Of a stretch of 64,000 nt of DNA, positions 8,539-19,405 are shown piece after piece. The notes beneath the pieces were generated by a model. The model made no database searches. It was not told the origin of the DNA and saw only the letters and a program-made list of their open reading frames with translations. This DNA is from Armatimonadota bacterium (GTDB lineage Bacteria; Armatimonadota; DTGP01; JAKQQT01): the NCBI GenBank assembly GCA_036504095.1, contig DASXVS010000031.1:1-64000 (forward strand), read 5' to 3'. The stretch's first letter is position 1, and every line of letters starts with the position of its first letter. Both the position numbers and the translations under genes were made by a program.

Positions 8539-10194
8539 ATGCCGGCAAGCGCCGCGATGTTGGACAGCCTGATTGCGCACGTTCCCGTGAGCATGCAGGT
8601 TCTTGACAAGGACGGCTTGACCGTTCGCGTGAACGATGCCTATCTCGCGCTCTTCGGATATGGCACGCGGCAGGAGGTTGAAGGCAAACACAACCCGCGC
8701 ACCCACGCGTCGATCCGCGCGCAGGGCCTGGACCAGTACATAGAGCGAGCTTTCGCCGGCGAACTGGTGCACACGCCGACAGCGCCATTTCTGCCGCTGA
8801 GAGCCGGCTCCGCGGCTCCCGGCGAGATCCGCGCCACCCTCATTCCGATTTTCGACGATGCCGGCGCCGTTGAGAACGTCATCATCGTGCATGAGGACCT
8901 CAAGGCCCTGTCCACTTCGGAACGGGCATGGAAACGCCGCGACAAACTGATGTCCGGGCTGCAGGCCGCATATCGCCTCATCACCGACTGCCTGCAGGTA
9001 GGGGCCGTGATCGAAGCGGTTCTTGATGCGGCCCAGGAAGTGCTGGGCGCGGATAAGGCCGCCATCTGGGCCGGCGGGCGGGACGATGACTGGGATGCGC
9101 TCGCGCAGCGCGGGCTCTCCCCATCCTTTCAGGAGGACCTCAGAAGCGTTCGAGAACGGTCGCCCGCGCTCCAGGCTGTTGCCCGGGGCATCAAAGACAG
9201 CAACGAGGCGTGGGCGTACCATATGACGCATCCGGTCCTGCATTGCCCCGAGTTCGACAGGCTGCTCGCGGGGGAAGGGATCCGGCGCGTCCTCGTTGTG
9301 CCTCTCCGGAGCAGGGACGTGGTGTCCGGCACGCTGACGCAATACTTCTCGGACGACGCCGAGTTCGAGGCGACCCACATCGAGGCCGCGTGCCTACTCG
9401 CAGACCTGGCCGCCGCGGCCATGCACAACGCGTTTCTCTTCGAGCAACTCACCGCGATCAGGGATGAACTCGAGGAGCGGGCACAGGCAACCACGGAAGA
9501 CCTTCGCCTCGCCCACGAAGAGGCGGTGCTCAACGAGAAGCTCGCGGCCGTAGGCTATCTGGCGAAAGAAGTTGCACACGGCCTTCGCAACCCTTTGAAC
9601 GTGATCTCCGCGTCTTCGTATTACCTTCACTCCCGATGCCCCGGAGGCGACGAGAAGATCGAGCGCCACTTTGAGGCGATCGGCCGGTCGATCGGGCAGG
9701 CGGCGGACATGATCACGGACTTGACCGCCCTGGCCGGCGGATCGAAGCCGGAGGTGGTTCGCCTCGATATCACCGAATTGGCACACCGCGCCGTTCAGGA
9801 ACGCCTCACATCCGTCCGAGTACCGGTGGAGACAGATTGGGCCGCGGAACTCCCGCCCACGCGCGGTGACTGGGCGCAGCTTCTTCAGGCCATGCGGTCG
9901 CTCCTGGCGAACGCGGCCGCCGCGCGCCGGGAACGGCCGGTCTACGTCGGCACCTCCCGGGACGACGGCTTCGTCGAGTTCTCGGTTGGAGACGACAGGG
10001 AGGACCTGGCCGAGGAAGAAATTGGGTCCGCTTTTGGCACATTTTCGTCTTCCGCGACACAGTGGACCGGGTTGAGCCTCACAGTGGCGCGCCAGATCGC
10101 GAAGCGGCACGAAGGAAACGTCGTCGTCGATCGCGCCAATGGGGTTACGTGGTTCCGTATGCGCCTGCCCGTAGATGACGGCGCCGGCAGCTGA
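8539..10194 (+). CDS. PAS-GAF sensor histidine kinase with a degenerate ATP site
   Basis: This is a cytoplasmic two-component sensor of about 551 residues with no membrane segment. An N-terminal PAS domain (VPVSMQVLDKDGLTVRVNDA onward) is followed by a GAF domain (about 165-300) and a short coiled coil. The phospho-acceptor box EVAHGLRNPLNVISA has its histidine near residue 347. An N-box-like LLANAAAA and a G2-like GLSLTVARQIAKRH are present, but the G1 position reads VGDDRED instead of DxGxG, so ATP binding may be weak or altered. ATG 8539 is chosen because GGGGGA lies seven bases upstream; ATG 8524 and an earlier in-frame start at 8425 remain possible. No response regulator is adjacent. Confidence 0.8.
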   Translation: MPASAAMLDSLIAHVPVSMQVLDKDGLTVRVNDAYLALFGYGTRQEVEGKHNPRTHASIRAQGLDQYIERAFAGELVHTPTAPFLPLRAGSAAPGEIRATLIPIFDDAGAVENVIIVHEDLKALSTSERAWKRRDKLMSGLQAAYRLITDCLQVGAVIEAVLDAAQEVLGADKAAIWAGGRDDDWDALAQRGLSPSFQEDLRSVRERSPALQAVARGIKDSNEAWAYHMTHPVLHCPEFDRLLAGEGIRRVLVVPLRSRDVVSGTLTQYFSDDAEFEATHIEAACLLADLAAAAMHNAFLFEQLTAIRDELEERAQATTEDLRLAHEEAVLNEKLAAVGYLAKEVAHGLRNPLNVISASSYYLHSRCPGGDEKIERHFEAIGRSIGQAADMITDLTALAGGSKPEVVRLDITELAHRAVQERLTSVRVPVETDWAAELPPTRGDWAQLLQAMRSLLANAAAARRERPVYVGTSRDDGFVEFSVGDDREDLAEEEIGSAFGTFSSSATQWTGLSLTVARQIAKRHEGNVVVDRANGVTWFRMRLPVDDGAGS

Positions 10195-10365
10195 GATGGG
10201 CGCGACGGCGGCGTACCGATCAGAATCGAGGCGCGCGATGCCGGATTTCGCACGCTCTGCCGCCGTTTGCGCTGGCATTGCGCTCGCCTGCGCAGTCACC
10301 ATGTTGGGGTGGCCCGCAGCATGTTTATCGGTGGTCAACTGTCTATCAAAACGGGGAGTGAATAC

Positions 10366-11727
10366 ATGGGTGTAGGAATAAAGCTGGATCCGAACTATCT
10401 GTCGCCGGAAGCTTCCCCGGCAGAGATTTCGCAGTGGCAGGACCGGGTGGACTACGTCCACTCCGTACTCGTGGATGGCACAGGGCCGGGCGCGGCATTC
10501 CTCGGCTGGCTCTACCCTGACGCGCTTATGCCGGCCGAACTGCTCTCAGGCATCGAGGCGACTGCCGTCCGCCTGCGGGAGAAGGCGGACGTGATGGTGG
10601 TGATCGGGATCGGCGGCTCGTATCTTGGCGCCCGCGCGGTCATCGAAGCGCTTGCCGGAAGCGACGCCGGGCGTGTCGTCTTCGCCGGCCAGACGCTGGC
10701 GCCGGACTACATCGCATCGCTGCTGAAGAGCCTGAAGGGCAAGCGATGGTGCATCAACGTTGTGAGCAAATCGGGAACGACCACCGAGCCCGCCGTGGCA
10801 TTCCGCCTGCTGCGGGCCGCGCTTGAGGAGCAGGTAGGCGTCGAAGCGGCCAAGGACCTCATCGTGGCCACCACCGATCCGGATGCCGGGAAATCCGCGC
10901 TCCGGCGGGTCGCGACGACGAAAGGCTACGAGCTGTTCGACGTTCCGCCGAACGTTGGCGGCCGGTTCAGCGTTCTGAGCGCCGTCGGCATCCTGCCGAT
11001 CGCTTTCGCGGGCGTCGACGTTCGCGCCCTGGTGAAGGGCGCGGCTAATTGCTGCGCGGCGTGCGAAACCTCGGCGGTGAAGTCCAACCCCGCCTATTAC
11101 TGGGTGGCGGCGCGAAACCTCCTGTACCGCCAGGGCAAATCGATCGAACTCCTGGCCACGTGGGACCCCCGCCTGCTGTATTTCGCGGAATGGTGGAAGC
11201 AGTTGGTCGGCGAGAGCGAGGGTAAGGACCATATGAGCCTCTTCCCCGCGAGCGTGCAGTACACGACGGACCTCCACAGTATGGGGCAATGGGTCCAGGA
11301 CGGCCGGCGGTCGCTTCTGGAGACGTTCATCAGCATCGAAGACGCGTCGCCCAGCGTGCGGATTCCGGACGACCCGGACAACGCGGACGGCCTGAATTTC
11401 CTCACCGGTACGGAGATAGGCGAAGTCAACCGCAAGGCATTCGAGGGCACGGCTCTGGCACATCGCGATGGCGGCGTGCCGAACATGACGATCAGCATCC
11501 CCAAACTCGACGCGTATCACCTCGGCGCGCTGATCTACTTCTTCGAGCGCGGGACCGCTGTGAGCGGCTACCTGCTGGGCGTGAACCCGTTTGACCAGCC
11601 GGGCGTCGAAGCGTACAAGACGAACATGTTCGCCTTGTTGAAGAAACCGGGTTCCGAGGCGAAGAGCGCGGAAGTCCTGCGGCGGGTGGAGGAAGGGCGC
11701 AAGCTCGCGCCGATCGGTTTCGAATAG
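10366..11727 (+). CDS. pgi: Glucose-6-phosphate isomerase
   Basis: It interconverts glucose 6-phosphate and fructose 6-phosphate in glycolysis and gluconeogenesis. Recognisable landmarks are the sugar-binding SKSGTTTEPAVAFR, GGRFSVLSAVGILP, the GESEGKDHMSLFPASVQ region with a likely catalytic Glu, and the C-terminal AYKTNMFALLKKPG with the conserved Lys. At about 453 residues it belongs to the shorter bacterial type. The start ATG 10366 has a GGGGAG ribosome-binding site six bases upstream; the longer frame to 10267 lacks this support. Confidence 0.96.
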   Translation: MGVGIKLDPNYLSPEASPAEISQWQDRVDYVHSVLVDGTGPGAAFLGWLYPDALMPAELLSGIEATAVRLREKADVMVVIGIGGSYLGARAVIEALAGSDAGRVVFAGQTLAPDYIASLLKSLKGKRWCINVVSKSGTTTEPAVAFRLLRAALEEQVGVEAAKDLIVATTDPDAGKSALRRVATTKGYELFDVPPNVGGRFSVLSAVGILPIAFAGVDVRALVKGAANCCAACETSAVKSNPAYYWVAARNLLYRQGKSIELLATWDPRLLYFAEWWKQLVGESEGKDHMSLFPASVQYTTDLHSMGQWVQDGRRSLLETFISIEDASPSVRIPDDPDNADGLNFLTGTEIGEVNRKAFEGTALAHRDGGVPNMTISIPKLDAYHLGALIYFFERGTAVSGYLLGVNPFDQPGVEAYKTNMFALLKKPGSEAKSAEVLRRVEEGRKLAPIGFE

Positions 11728-11855
11728 CCGCCTTCGAAGGATCACAAAGGCGCGAAGGCACGAAGGGTATCCGGCCGGAGTCTTCGCCGTCTTTCAGTTC
11801 GTCCGGCATACAGTCATATACATAGCGGCGCGTTCAGCCGCACTGGAGGAATACA

Positions 11856-12737
11856 TTGAGCATTCGCATCACTCTCGTCGCGCTGGCTGCGGTCGGCCTC
11901 GCCGCCGCCTCTTCGGGCGCCGCCCCCGCGTTGCCGAAGGGCGTCGCCAAGCCGCACCTGAATTACGCCGCGATGAACAAACTGGGCTGGAAGCTGTCTT
12001 GCCAGGCCTACACGTTCCGCGATATGACGCTGTTCGAGACCATCGATACGCTTCAGGCGATCGGTATCCGTTACATCGAGCTGTACCCCGGGCAGCGTTT
12101 CTCGCCGGACAATCCAGCCTCGTTCGACCATAACGCATCGCCCGAAATGATCGCGCAATTACAGCGCAAACTCAAGGCCGCCCGCATCACGGCGGTCAAC
12201 TACGGAGTCGTCGGACTTGACGATAACGAGGCCGGAGACAGCAAGGTTTTCGATTTCGCAAGGAAGATGAAGCTGATCACGATCGTCTCGGAACCGCCCG
12301 AAAGCGCGATGCCGATGCTGGATCGGTTGTGCAAGGAATACAAGATCAACGTAGCGATTCACGACCACCCGACGCCGAGCCATTATGCCGTGCCGGAAAC
12401 CGTGCTCGCGGCGACAAAGGGGCTCAGCAAGCGCGTCGGTTCGTGCGCGGACACGGGCCACTGGTACCGCTCCGGCCGCGTTCCGGTTGAGTGCCTCCGG
12501 CAGTTGAAGGGCCGCATCATCAGCCTCCACTTCAAGGACCTTGATGCGGAGAAGCGTGACGCACCGTGGGGCACGGGAGTGCTCGATGCCTCGAAGATGC
12601 TCGAGGAGCTCAAGCGGCAGAAATTCAGGGGAGTTTTCTCCATCGAGTACGAATCGACAACGGGCGCCGAACTGGTGAGCAACGTTGCCAAATGCTGCCA
12701 GTTCTTCAGCGACGAAGCCGTACGCCTGACAAAATGA
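11856..12737 (+). CDS. Secreted sugar phosphate isomerase/epimerase-like TIM barrel
   Basis: This is a member of the xylose isomerase-like TIM-barrel superfamily (AP endonuclease 2 fold). It starts with TTG at 11856, placed five bases after a strong GGAGGA site. A signal peptide (MSIRITLVALAAVGLAAASS) precedes the barrel, so the protein acts outside the cytoplasm, unlike classical sugar-phosphate enzymes. Characteristic stretches are LSCQAYTFRDMTLFETID, the barrel strand YIELYPGQ, and late metal-site segments CADTGHWYRSG and ISLHFKDLD. Such secreted forms are common in glycan-degrading phyla, often of unknown substrate. A perfect hairpin follows the stop. Confidence 0.85.
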   Translation: MSIRITLVALAAVGLAAASSGAAPALPKGVAKPHLNYAAMNKLGWKLSCQAYTFRDMTLFETIDTLQAIGIRYIELYPGQRFSPDNPASFDHNASPEMIAQLQRKLKAARITAVNYGVVGLDDNEAGDSKVFDFARKMKLITIVSEPPESAMPMLDRLCKEYKINVAIHDHPTPSHYAVPETVLAATKGLSKRVGSCADTGHWYRSGRVPVECLRQLKGRIISLHFKDLDAEKRDAPWGTGVLDASKMLEELKRQKFRGVFSIEYESTTGAELVSNVAKCCQFFSDEAVRLTK

Positions 12738-12745
12738 TGATTTCA

Positions 12746-12798
12746 GAATGATGAGTGATGAATGTCCGATCGTCTCTGGCATTCATCACTCATCATTC
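12746..12798. terminator. Perfect 19-bp simple-sequence hairpin between convergent genes
   Basis: The left arm 12746-12764 (GAATGATGAGTGATGAATG) is the exact reverse complement of 12780-12798, with a 15-base loop. It sits between the plus-strand isomerase-like gene and the minus-strand NamZ gene and can serve both as terminator. Confidence 0.75.
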
Positions 12799-12838
12799 CT
12801 CACTTTCGTCTTTGTGCCTTCGTGCCTTTGTGGTTGGT

Positions 12839-14017
12839 TCACCTGCTGTACAGTATCGCCGCTTCCCGCATCGACGCAAACGCCGCGGCGTCTGACAGGA
12901 GGCGGCCGCGGATCTCCATGAGGGGCGTGAACGCATCCACGGCTTCGCGCACCCAGTTGGTCCCTGCCAGGATGTCGATCGGCATATGCGTTTCGTCGTA
13001 CTCGAACGGGGGCTGCTTCCATTCGAACGCGTCGGGGTACAGGCGCTTAACCGCTTGCAGGACGGCGATACCGCTGAGCACCGGCTCATACGCGTCACGG
13101 TCAAGGACATGGACGGCGCAGCCTCCGCACGCCGTTCCGGCGTGCTTATCGAAGGTCGGCTCGAAAACGACCGGACGGTAGCGGACGCCGGGCAGGTCCA
13201 GCGCGTTGAGCGCTGCCGCCAGATCCCAGCCATCTATGAACGGCGCGCCGAACATCTCGAACGGGCGCGTTGTGCCGCGCCCTTCACTCAGGTTCGTGCC
13301 TTCGAGGAGGCACATCCCGGGGTAAACGACCTCCGTGTCCACGGATGGCATGTTGGGTGACGGCATCGCCCACAGCAATCCCGGCTCATCGCCGCAGGCG
13401 GCGGGAACCCAGCCCTCAACGGGCACTACGCTCAGATCGGCCTTCGGGTAGTGCTCCGCACGCAGGTGGCGGGCGACCTCGCCGATGGTGAGCCCATGCC
13501 GCAAGGGAAGCGGGTGCAGACCGATGAACGAGGCGTATTCGGGGTCAAGAAGCGGGCCCTCGACCCGCGTACCGCCAATGGGGTTGGGACGGTCCAGCAC
13601 CAAAATCGGGACGCCTGCTTGCTCGCAAGCCTTCATGCAGAGCACCATCGTCCAGACGAACGTATAGGCGCGCGCGCCGATGTCCGGCAGGTCCACGACG
13701 AACAGGTCAACGCCGTCGAGACTTTCCTGAGTGGGCTCGCGGTGCTCACCGTACAGCGAGTAGACTGTGAGCCCGGTTCGAGCGTCGGTTCCACCCTCCC
13801 ACTCGATCATGTTGTCCTGGGTGTGGCCCCAGAGCCCGTGCTGCGGGCCGAACACCGCCTCGAGGTTGAAAACGCCGGATTGATGGGCCGCGTGGAACGC
13901 ATCGAACGAGAGGCGGACGTCGGATGTCAGGCTGGCCTGGTTGCACAACAGGGCCACGCTGCGGCCGCGGATGCGGGCGAATGCCTCCGCGACCATCGCA
14001 TCGACGCCTGTCTGCAC
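12839..14017 (-). CDS. namZ: DUF1343 protein, NamZ-type exo-beta-N-acetylmuramidase
   Basis: It matches the DUF1343 family, whose characterised members (NamZ) release terminal N-acetylmuramic acid from peptidoglycan fragments. Family signatures visible are LLCNQASLT, EAVFGPQHGLWG, VYSLYGEHREPT, DLPDIGARAYTFVWTM, LDRPNPIGG and FEMFGAPFIDGWDLA. At 392 residues it has the expected length. No convincing signal peptide is seen, unlike some homologues, so a cytoplasmic recycling role is possible. It starts five bases after the ACT-domain gene stop, suggesting co-transcription. The symbol rests on family resemblance, not on proven activity. Confidence 0.88.
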   Translation of the reverse strand: MQTGVDAMVAEAFARIRGRSVALLCNQASLTSDVRLSFDAFHAAHQSGVFNLEAVFGPQHGLWGHTQDNMIEWEGGTDARTGLTVYSLYGEHREPTQESLDGVDLFVVDLPDIGARAYTFVWTMVLCMKACEQAGVPILVLDRPNPIGGTRVEGPLLDPEYASFIGLHPLPLRHGLTIGEVARHLRAEHYPKADLSVVPVEGWVPAACGDEPGLLWAMPSPNMPSVDTEVVYPGMCLLEGTNLSEGRGTTRPFEMFGAPFIDGWDLAAALNALDLPGVRYRPVVFEPTFDKHAGTACGGCAVHVLDRDAYEPVLSGIAVLQAVKRLYPDAFEWKQPPFEYDETHMPIDILAGTNWVREAVDAFTPLMEIRGRLLSDAAAFASMREAAILYSR

Positions 14018-14021
14018 GGGT

Positions 14022-14423
14022 TCAGACGCCCGCGAGCGCCTTGACGGCGGCCTCGATGTCCGACACCTTGAATACCGCCGGGGAGGGGAAGCCCGGAGCG
14101 GTAACAGTGCCGTACACGTACTGGATGTTGACCCCGGCGTTGGCGAGGCGCTGCGTTACCTCGAGGAGGGCGCGCGGGCGGTCCGGCATCTGCACCAGGA
14201 GGACATCCGTTGTGCGGACGGCCAGGCCCACGGGCGCGAGCGCCTTCTCCGCCCCCGGCGCGTCGTCCACCACGAAGTGGGCCGTCCCGTGGTCGCTGGC
14301 CAGTGGGATAGACGACAGCGCGCGAATGTTGATACCCGCGTCGGCGAGGGCCGCCTGCGCGTTCGCCAACTGGCCGGGCTTATCCGTCAGAAATACCGTC
14401 ACTTGCTTCACAATGGTTACCAT
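14022..14423 (-). CDS. Tandem ACT-domain protein
   Basis: This 133-residue protein is made only of two ACT domains, the small-ligand (often amino-acid) binding fold. Repeat 1 begins VKQVTVFLTDKPGQLANAQA and repeat 2 at LLVQMPDRPRALLEVTQRL; each has the beta-alpha-beta pattern and the glycine before the helix or the IN(I/V) strand (ALADAGINIR, RLANAGVNIQ). There is no catalytic domain, so it may be a regulatory subunit or sensor. It is the first gene of a two-gene minus-strand unit with namZ, a pairing I cannot explain. Confidence 0.85.
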   Translation of the reverse strand: MVTIVKQVTVFLTDKPGQLANAQAALADAGINIRALSSIPLASDHGTAHFVVDDAPGAEKALAPVGLAVRTTDVLLVQMPDRPRALLEVTQRLANAGVNIQYVYGTVTAPGFPSPAVFKVSDIEAAVKALAGV

Positions 14424-14494
14424 ACGTTCATTATCGGCCGCCGCGCCACGCAGGGCAAGCCACGCCGGCCCGATGCGCGCGATACAATGGCAGT

Positions 14495-15616
14495 GTGAAA
14501 GCCCTGCTGCCGATCCTGGCGCTGGCGTGTGGACCGTCGTTCGGCGCGGCGAAACCCGTGGCGCTCCCGGTCAACTCGCCGCAGTTGTCGCTCGCGCGGC
14601 CGTATGCCGTTTTCACCGGCGCGGAGCAGCCCTTGGCGCTGGACCTCAAGGCTCCGAACTCCCCGGCTCCGCCGGAAGCGGCGGACTACTATGCGTACTG
14701 GGACGTTCCGGCGACGGCGGGAGCGGACCGGATAGCGGCCAGACGTCGCGCGTGGAGCCTGCGCGGCCGGATCATAGTTTCCGGTTCGTTGAGCGAGGTC
14801 ATCGCCGCGGTCACCGCTGCCGATTACCCGGGTGTCATCCTGAAGCCGCGGCTGACGGCTCAGTCAGCCGAAAATCGCTACCGCGTGGGATTTCAGCTGC
14901 GGCTCGCGGCGGATCTCGTGCAGAGGATCCCGCTCCCGACGCTCGACCTGTCCGGTTTTACAGGGGGCGCGGGCTGGGTCGAATACTGGATTAACGAATG
15001 CGTCAGGAACGGGGTGTCAGGGTTGCGGGTCGTCCCGCCGGAGGAGGCTGCCGCCGCCAAGAGCACGCGCGATGCGCTCGCGCCGCTGGCCGGCCCGAAT
15101 GTCTATCTGCCAACGTTATCCGAGGTGGCGATCCTGGTGCCGGAGCGGAGCGCCCAGTCGCCGGAAGCGTTCCGGTGCTATGCCGGGCTGCGGGCGTCGG
15201 GGGTATGGCCCAATTTCGTGAGCGAGGAGCAGATTGCCTCCCGCGCGGTATCCCTGGCCCGGTTCGCGGTGATTATTTGTCCTGATCCACTGTCACGCAC
15301 CGCGCGCCTCAAGGTTGAAGATGCAGCCCGTCGCGGGGCTATCGTTGTTGCAGTGGGTGAACCAGCACAGCGGGGCGCTCGCGTTCTCGCGTCCGGATAC
15401 GATGGGCTGCCGCTGATGACCGAAAGGCGAACCGGCGACGGACGCTGGATCGCAGCGAGGACGGCGCCGTGGTCTCCGGACGGAGCCTGGACGTCGTTCT
15501 GGGACGGGGTACTGTCGGACGCAGGCGTCCCGCGCAGAGCGTGGCTTGAAGCGGTCACCGCGCGCAACGTCGGCCGTATCACCGGCCGGTACACAAAGCC
15601 GAAAATGGCAAAGTAG
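14495..15616 (+). CDS. Secreted protein of unknown function
   Basis: A GTG start at 14495 opens a 373-residue protein with a signal peptide (MKALLPILALACGPSFGAA). The central part (GVILKPRLTAQSAENRYRVG, LPTLDLSGFTGGAGWVEYWI) and the C-terminal part (EVAILVPERSAQSPEAFRCY, FAVIICPDPLS) vaguely resemble the barrel end and the glutamine amidotransferase-like trimerisation domain of GH42-type beta-galactosidases. The resemblance is too weak for a call, and the usual catalytic region is missing. A TACAAT box lies eight bases before the start, so the message may be leaderless. ligA begins six bases after the stop and VanZ follows, suggesting a three-gene unit. Confidence 0.75.
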   Translation: MKALLPILALACGPSFGAAKPVALPVNSPQLSLARPYAVFTGAEQPLALDLKAPNSPAPPEAADYYAYWDVPATAGADRIAARRRAWSLRGRIIVSGSLSEVIAAVTAADYPGVILKPRLTAQSAENRYRVGFQLRLAADLVQRIPLPTLDLSGFTGGAGWVEYWINECVRNGVSGLRVVPPEEAAAAKSTRDALAPLAGPNVYLPTLSEVAILVPERSAQSPEAFRCYAGLRASGVWPNFVSEEQIASRAVSLARFAVIICPDPLSRTARLKVEDAARRGAIVVAVGEPAQRGARVLASGYDGLPLMTERRTGDGRWIAARTAPWSPDGAWTSFWDGVLSDAGVPRRAWLEAVTARNVGRITGRYTKPKMAK

Positions 15617-17626
<2,010 letters not shown>

Positions 17627-17632
17627 CGGCCC

Positions 17633-18004
17633 ATGTTCAAACGAGCGATCGCATCCCCGGCCACTTACGCCGCCCTGTTCGCAGCGTTCATCTTCCTCCT
17701 CTCCTCGGTCCCGAATCCCCCCATACTCGGCCCGATGGAAATGAACGACAAGATCAAACACGTGGCGCTCTATTCCGCCTTCGCCGCGCTCGTGAGCCGC
17801 GCCGTCGCGGCCCGCGAGCGCCGCCTTTTTCTGATCGCGGTGTGGACGGTCGCGCTCGTCGCCGTCTACGGCGCCACGGACGAGTATCACCAGCGGTTCA
17901 CGCCGGGGCGGAGCGGCGATGCCTTCGACTGGATGGCCGACGTGGCCGGCGCGGTCCTCGTGAGCCTCACCCTTCCGCTCTGGTTTCGCGGGGGTCAGGA
18001 TTAA
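17633..18004 (+). CDS. VanZ-family membrane protein
   Basis: This small integral membrane protein of 123 residues matches the VanZ/YfiM-like family: an N-terminal helix (YAALFAAFIFLLSSVPNPP), the DKIKHVALYSAFAAL motif, a central helix, and the diagnostic DEYHQRFTPGRSGDAFDWMAD loop followed by the last helix. The cellular role of most VanZ homologues is unknown; VanZ itself gives low-level teicoplanin resistance. It starts six bases after ligA, so it is probably co-transcribed. Confidence 0.88.
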   Translation: MFKRAIASPATYAALFAAFIFLLSSVPNPPILGPMEMNDKIKHVALYSAFAALVSRAVAARERRLFLIAVWTVALVAVYGATDEYHQRFTPGRSGDAFDWMADVAGAVLVSLTLPLWFRGGQD

Positions 18005-18115
18005 TACCTGGTTCGAAGGGGTATTTATAGTTACGGGCACAGTCTGGAACCTGCGATCCGCGAGCGAAGTCCATTCGCATGAGTGGTTCGTTCTTCTGGA
18101 GAAGTGAGGTGTCCA

Positions 18116-18370
18116 ATGAGCGCTCAATTACGATGTTTTGAATGCGGCCGGGAACTCCCCGCGCTGCCGGGATATTTGAGCCGTATGGGAGATGTCAAGG
18201 TGCGCTGCCTGGTCTGCGCCGAGAAGGCACAAGCCATGCGGCCCGTGATTCCCCTCGAGATGGTATCGACTGAAAAGAAACAGATCACACTGCACAAACC
18301 TCGGCCTCGCCATTCCGGGCTGAGCGAGGAGGCTCTGGATGCCCTGATCGGCCTGCCGCGCGCAGCGTGA
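18116..18370 (+). CDS. Small zinc-ribbon-like protein
   Basis: This 84-residue cytoplasmic protein carries two CxxC pairs (CFECGRELP and CLVCAEKA, spaced about 20 residues apart), which probably bind zinc. The C-terminal half is basic (PLEMVSTEKKQITLHKPRPR) and could contact nucleic acid. ATG 18116 has a GTGAGGTG ribosome-binding site; the longer frame to 18083 is not needed. The family was not recognised. A terminator hairpin follows. Confidence 0.7.
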   Translation: MSAQLRCFECGRELPALPGYLSRMGDVKVRCLVCAEKAQAMRPVIPLEMVSTEKKQITLHKPRPRHSGLSEEALDALIGLPRAA

Positions 18371-18407
18371 TGTCCAAAAACCTGGAACTGAAGAGAGTGG
18401 AGCTTCA

Positions 18408-18437
18408 ACGGGGAGACGCCGGTGCGCCTCCCCGTTT
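18408..18437 (+). terminator. Rho-independent-type terminator
   Basis: AACGGGGAG and CTCCCCGTT pair around a short loop, followed by a T-containing tail (GTTTCCTCATTT). It lies just past the zinc-ribbon gene. Confidence 0.6.
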
Positions 18438-18653
18438 CCTCATTTGGGTCGCGCGGGGGTGACGTCGTAACGGCAATAACCGACCGGGCGCGCGCCGGCG
18501 CGGCGCCGTTGCCTTCGGAACCCGCAGCGGTCCATCATTGACACGCGGGGGCGTTCACTGTCTAGGAAAAAGCGCCGATAGGTAAGCGGCTGACGCCGCC
18601 CGCCTGGCGCCCCGTTCGAGGGGTGCGCGGTCGCGCGCGTCCCCTGGGACTTG

Positions 18654-18839
18654 ATGAAAGACGCCGCTGAATCATTGCGAGAGTTGAAAAACGCCCTGGA
18701 TACACTCTCTCCCCAGGATTTTGCCGCCTGGAACGAATGGATGGAGAACCGGCTCACGGAGCGTCTGCGACGCCGCCACGAGCACCGCCCTCCGGCCAGT
18801 CCGATCCGTTCCGACGGCGAGGAGCCCACAGATGCCTGA
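18654..18839 (+). CDS. Small acidic-basic protein upstream of GNAT gene
   Basis: This is a 61-residue frame starting MKDAAESLRELKNALDTLSP and ending with a charged, proline-containing tail. A TTG three bases upstream is an alternative start. Helical, no signal or membrane segment. It overlaps the start of the following acetyltransferase gene by eight bases, which suggests translational coupling and is the main support for its being real. No family was recognised. It might be a small partner or regulator of the acetyltransferase, but nothing shows that directly. Confidence 0.5.
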   Translation: MKDAAESLRELKNALDTLSPQDFAAWNEWMENRLTERLRRRHEHRPPASPIRSDGEEPTDA

Positions 18840-19302
18840 TATGCTGGTTCCATTGTTGAACCTGCCCTCCAGCAAACCACTGGTAGAGGACCTGGCCGCG
18901 CAAGGCGTGGTCGTGCGTCCCGCCCATCCCTTTGAGCAGACCATCCTGCGCGCCTTTATCGAGAAGCACTTCAGTGCGGCGTGGGCGGACGAAGCGGTTG
19001 CGGGATTGTACAACAAGCCCGTGTCCACTATCCTCGCCATTCAGGACAAGAAGATCGTCGGCTTCGCCTCGTATGAGTGCACGAGGCGCGACTATTTCGG
19101 CCCCACTGGCGTTGATCCGGCGCAGCGCGGCCGAAACATCGGCAAGGCCCTGCTGATCGTCGCGTTGGAAGGCTTGCGCGATATGGGGTACGCCTACGCC
19201 ATCATCGGAGGCGCCGGCCCCGTGGATTTCTACGCCAAGGCCGTGAATGCGACCCCCATCCCGGATTCCAAGCCCGGAATATACCGCGATCTGCTCTGGT
19301 AG
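18832..19302 (+). CDS. GNAT-family N-acetyltransferase
   Basis: This is an acetyl-CoA-dependent acyltransferase of 156 residues. The acetyl-CoA pocket is marked by GVDPAQRGRNIGKALLIVAL, the family's R/Q-x-x-G-x-G/A pattern, preceded by a strand with FASYECTRRDYFGPTG and followed by GYAYAIIGGAGPVDFYAKAV. ATG 18832 is chosen because it overlaps the preceding small gene and begins MPDMLVPLLNLPSS; a longer frame to 18721 reads through that gene. The substrate is unknown. A perfect 14-bp hairpin follows the stop. Confidence 0.85.
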   Translation: MPDMLVPLLNLPSSKPLVEDLAAQGVVVRPAHPFEQTILRAFIEKHFSAAWADEAVAGLYNKPVSTILAIQDKKIVGFASYECTRRDYFGPTGVDPAQRGRNIGKALLIVALEGLRDMGYAYAIIGGAGPVDFYAKAVNATPIPDSKPGIYRDLLW

Positions 19303-19328
19303 ACTCGCCGACAGCGATTAGGCCATCA

Positions 19329-19379
19329 GGAAATGGGGAAACGATTGAATTATGCGACATTCTGAGTTTCCCCATTTCC
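19329..19379. terminator. Perfect 14-bp hairpin after GNAT gene
   Basis: GGAAATGGGGAAAC (19329-19342) pairs exactly with GTTTCCCCATTTCC (19366-19379), with a 23-base loop. It separates the acetyltransferase from the M48 protease gene. Confidence 0.6.
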
Positions 19380-19405
19380 TATTGCCATTACGGGAGGTAT
19401 GACTA

